64,000 nt of DNA from Acridotheres tristis. Its lineage: Eukaryota; Chordata; Aves; Passeriformes; Sturnidae. A program made the translations under genes and the position numbers. How positions within the stretch are numbered: the stretch's first letter is position 1; each line of letters begins with the position of its first letter. Location: contig CM072886.1 in assembly GCA_037013685.1 (NCBI GenBank), forward strand, positions 83,830,922 to 83,894,921, in the 5' to 3' direction. Below the pieces are notes generated by a model. It saw nothing but the letters and a program-made list of their open reading frames with translations, was not told the origin of the DNA and searched no databases. Shown here piece after piece: positions 62,401-64,000 of the stretch.

Positions 62401-64000
62401 TTCAGCGATGTTTTCTGCTTTCTGATATAATATAGAATGTTGCAGTTGAGGTGGTGTATTTCTGTTTCATACAGAGCTTGTTCATGGCAGCCTCTGCAGA
62501 ATGCGAATAGAGGTTGGGATGGAGGAATGTAGACTTAGTTATCAAGGGCTGTGAAAGGCGTAGTGTGAATGAGTACACAGTGGGTTTAGAGTGATTTATA
62601 AAACTTGGAGATATGTTCCTCTTTGAAAGCATAGCTGAGCCTTTAGATCACTGATATCAGTGTGTGCTGGATTTAGAGACTCAAGAAACCTCTAAATCAG
62701 AGTGTAAGGGAAAGGTGGCAGAAGAGCACTGAAGGCTGTATGGATGAGGATGAGGTGAAAAATGGAACAACACAGCAGCTGTAAGAGGGACTGTGTGGTG
62801 ATGGGGCTGCCTATATCAGAAAGCCAGAGCTTTTGTTGGCTGCACACACACCTTGGCATGGCCTGGCTCTTGGTGCCTCTCAGGCACTTCCCTCAGTGCC
62901 TGGGCAGTGCCAGCGGCAGCAAACTCCGCAGCCAGGAGAGGATCAGGAACAGAGAAGGCAAGGGACAGCAAATACAGAATAGGCAAAGAAAAAGCATTAA
63001 TAAATGCTAAGGCAGTGCATTGTGCTGATGTTTCTGAGTTGTCATGCATTTATACGTGTTGATGTTGGCTTTCCTAGTTTGTTAGAAGGATCTGATACTG
63101 TTTGTAAAAGAATTTGAAGAGGAAAAATGAATTTCCTGAGATGTATTGAAGTGATCATTCCAGGCAAAACTTAAGGCAGGAGCAAATGAGGTGACTGCAA
63201 ATGAGTTGCTGCTTATGTTTATATAAACCAGCATCTCTGGCATATTTATAAATAAGAGGTCTCAAAATCATTTCACTCAAAGACCGTTTCATCTGATCTT
63301 TTTTCTTTCAATTATACTGAATTGAAATAACGTGCTTTGTAAGTAACCTTCCCCAATAAGATGCCAAAAAGAAATATCCTTAATGTTCAATTTCTGTATG
63401 ACCCTTGGCAAAATGTAAAGTTAAGGTTGAAAATAAAGGAAGTGGATCTGATGGACATTGGATCCAGCACTGCACACAATGGCAGATTTTCTGAATTGCT
63501 TATACAATTGTAGCAATAAATAACTTTTAAGGTCCTATAGAATCCAAAAATACTTTTTCCTTAGTTTGAGGCAGTCACATGCTTCTTTTACACAAGAAAC
63601 CACCATCTGGGATATGGTGCCAAGCTGCAAAACAAATGTAGTTCAAGATTCTCTAAAGGAAAATAAGATATCCAGCAAAATACCTGAAAAAGCAAATAGC
63701 TAGATATTTGGGTGAAGCTATTCCGATGAATATTATTTATTATTGATATTTGTTTTGTTCCATGAAGCAGGAATAACTATTACTGTATTTGCAAGGTAAG
63801 GCTGAGAAAGAAGCTTGATGCCCTCTCCCATCTGATTTTAGTTTGAGGGAAAGTTTTGTAAAATATCTGATTCAAGGTTGTTTTCAGTTTCCATGAGTGA
63901 TGACTGAGCACTTGAAAAAATATGTACCATGGCTTAGGTGTTTTGAGTCCTTGTCTCTGTTCTGATCATTGGTATCAGCTTTGGCAGTCCCTTGTGGGTG
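59439..64000. other. Intronic sequence, no gene seen
   Basis: 59460-59900 is non-repetitive with several isolated CpGs and could be conserved. 60840-62200 is AT-rich, with an octamer word ATGCAAAT near 62144-62152. 62780-62950 is G/C-richer with overlapping open frames on both strands that match nothing known. No interspersed repeat was recognised here. Confidence 0.6.

Larger units (their letters stand above)
12082..64000 (+). other. FHOD3: FHOD3 intron downstream of the exon (5' part)
   Basis: By inference the rest of the window is the following FHOD3 intron. The next exon should start in phase 1 and encode EKLYNSSGRDLRRALFSLKQ. I searched by eye for the splice junction and codons of that exon and found no match, so the intron appears to exceed 51 kb. 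It contains CR1 remnants, microsatellites, one CpG-dense block and several exon-like segments, listed separately. An unrelated gene or non-coding RNA nested in the intron cannot be excluded by eye. Confidence 0.75.

Noticed and set aside
1..64000. tRNA, rRNA, U6, 7SK, let-7-type miRNA, CRISPR array, endogenous retrovirus
   Set aside because: I looked for their diagnostic words and structures by eye and recognised none. Diverged copies could be missed without a profile search.
12082..64000. The next FHOD3 exon (EKLYNSSGRDLRR...)
   Set aside because: No acceptor followed by codons for this peptide was found. Candidates with TATAAA or TACAAC words did not continue correctly.

Overview
This is a stretch of a bird nuclear genome. 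It is AT-rich and carries several CR1 LINE fragments in typical avian form, with 3' ends that read 'aatcacagaat...ggttggaaggga' on the + strand. There is no bacterial-style gene density, and almost all longer open frames look like chance. The best anchor is a single 65-bp exon at 12017-12081 (+). In the phase set by its splice sites it encodes 21 residues, starting RGKKHSII and ending SVRVHACI. From memory this matches the start of the FH3 region of the formin FHOD3, immediately before the 'EKLYNSSG' segment. The whole window is therefore most simply read as FHOD3 on the + strand: the 3' part of one large intron (1-12016), one small exon, and the 5' part of the next large intron (12082-64000). 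I looked for the neighbouring exons (the end of the GTPase-binding domain upstream, the EKLYNSSG... exon downstream) and did not find them.

Layout. 1-12 kb: intron with a CR1 fragment at about 2.6-3.2 kb, a poly-T tract with retrocopy-like features at 9.0 kb, a short CR1 tail at 11.05 kb, and a 15-bp tandem triplet at 11.45 kb. 12.0 kb: the FHOD3 exon with strong splice sites. 12-42 kb: intron with a second long CR1 fragment (15.0-15.6 kb), an inverted pair of OTX/PITX-type sites (14.8 kb), a possible old amniote repeat (26.7 kb), a T/G-rich low-complexity tract (27.1 kb), several segments that look like conserved non-coding sequence, and a G-quadruplex motif (38.47 kb). 42.5-43.3 kb: a hairpin-forming TACA/TATG microsatellite, followed by the only CpG-dense block in the window with a TATA-like run just upstream. 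This is a candidate internal promoter and alternative first exon. 43-64 kb: intron with an ATTT microsatellite, an old CR1 remnant (46.1 kb), and exon-like segments at 57.0 and 58.9-59.4 kb. The 87-bp segment at 58945-59031 would keep the FHOD3 frame open if used as a cassette exon.

FHOD3 makes an actin-assembling formin best known from heart-muscle sarcomeres. Nothing here is a multi-gene system. The items most worth checking are the CpG-dense block and the frame-preserving exon-like segment, because either could diversify FHOD3 transcripts. No tRNA, rRNA, snRNA, CRISPR array or intact mobile element was recognised.
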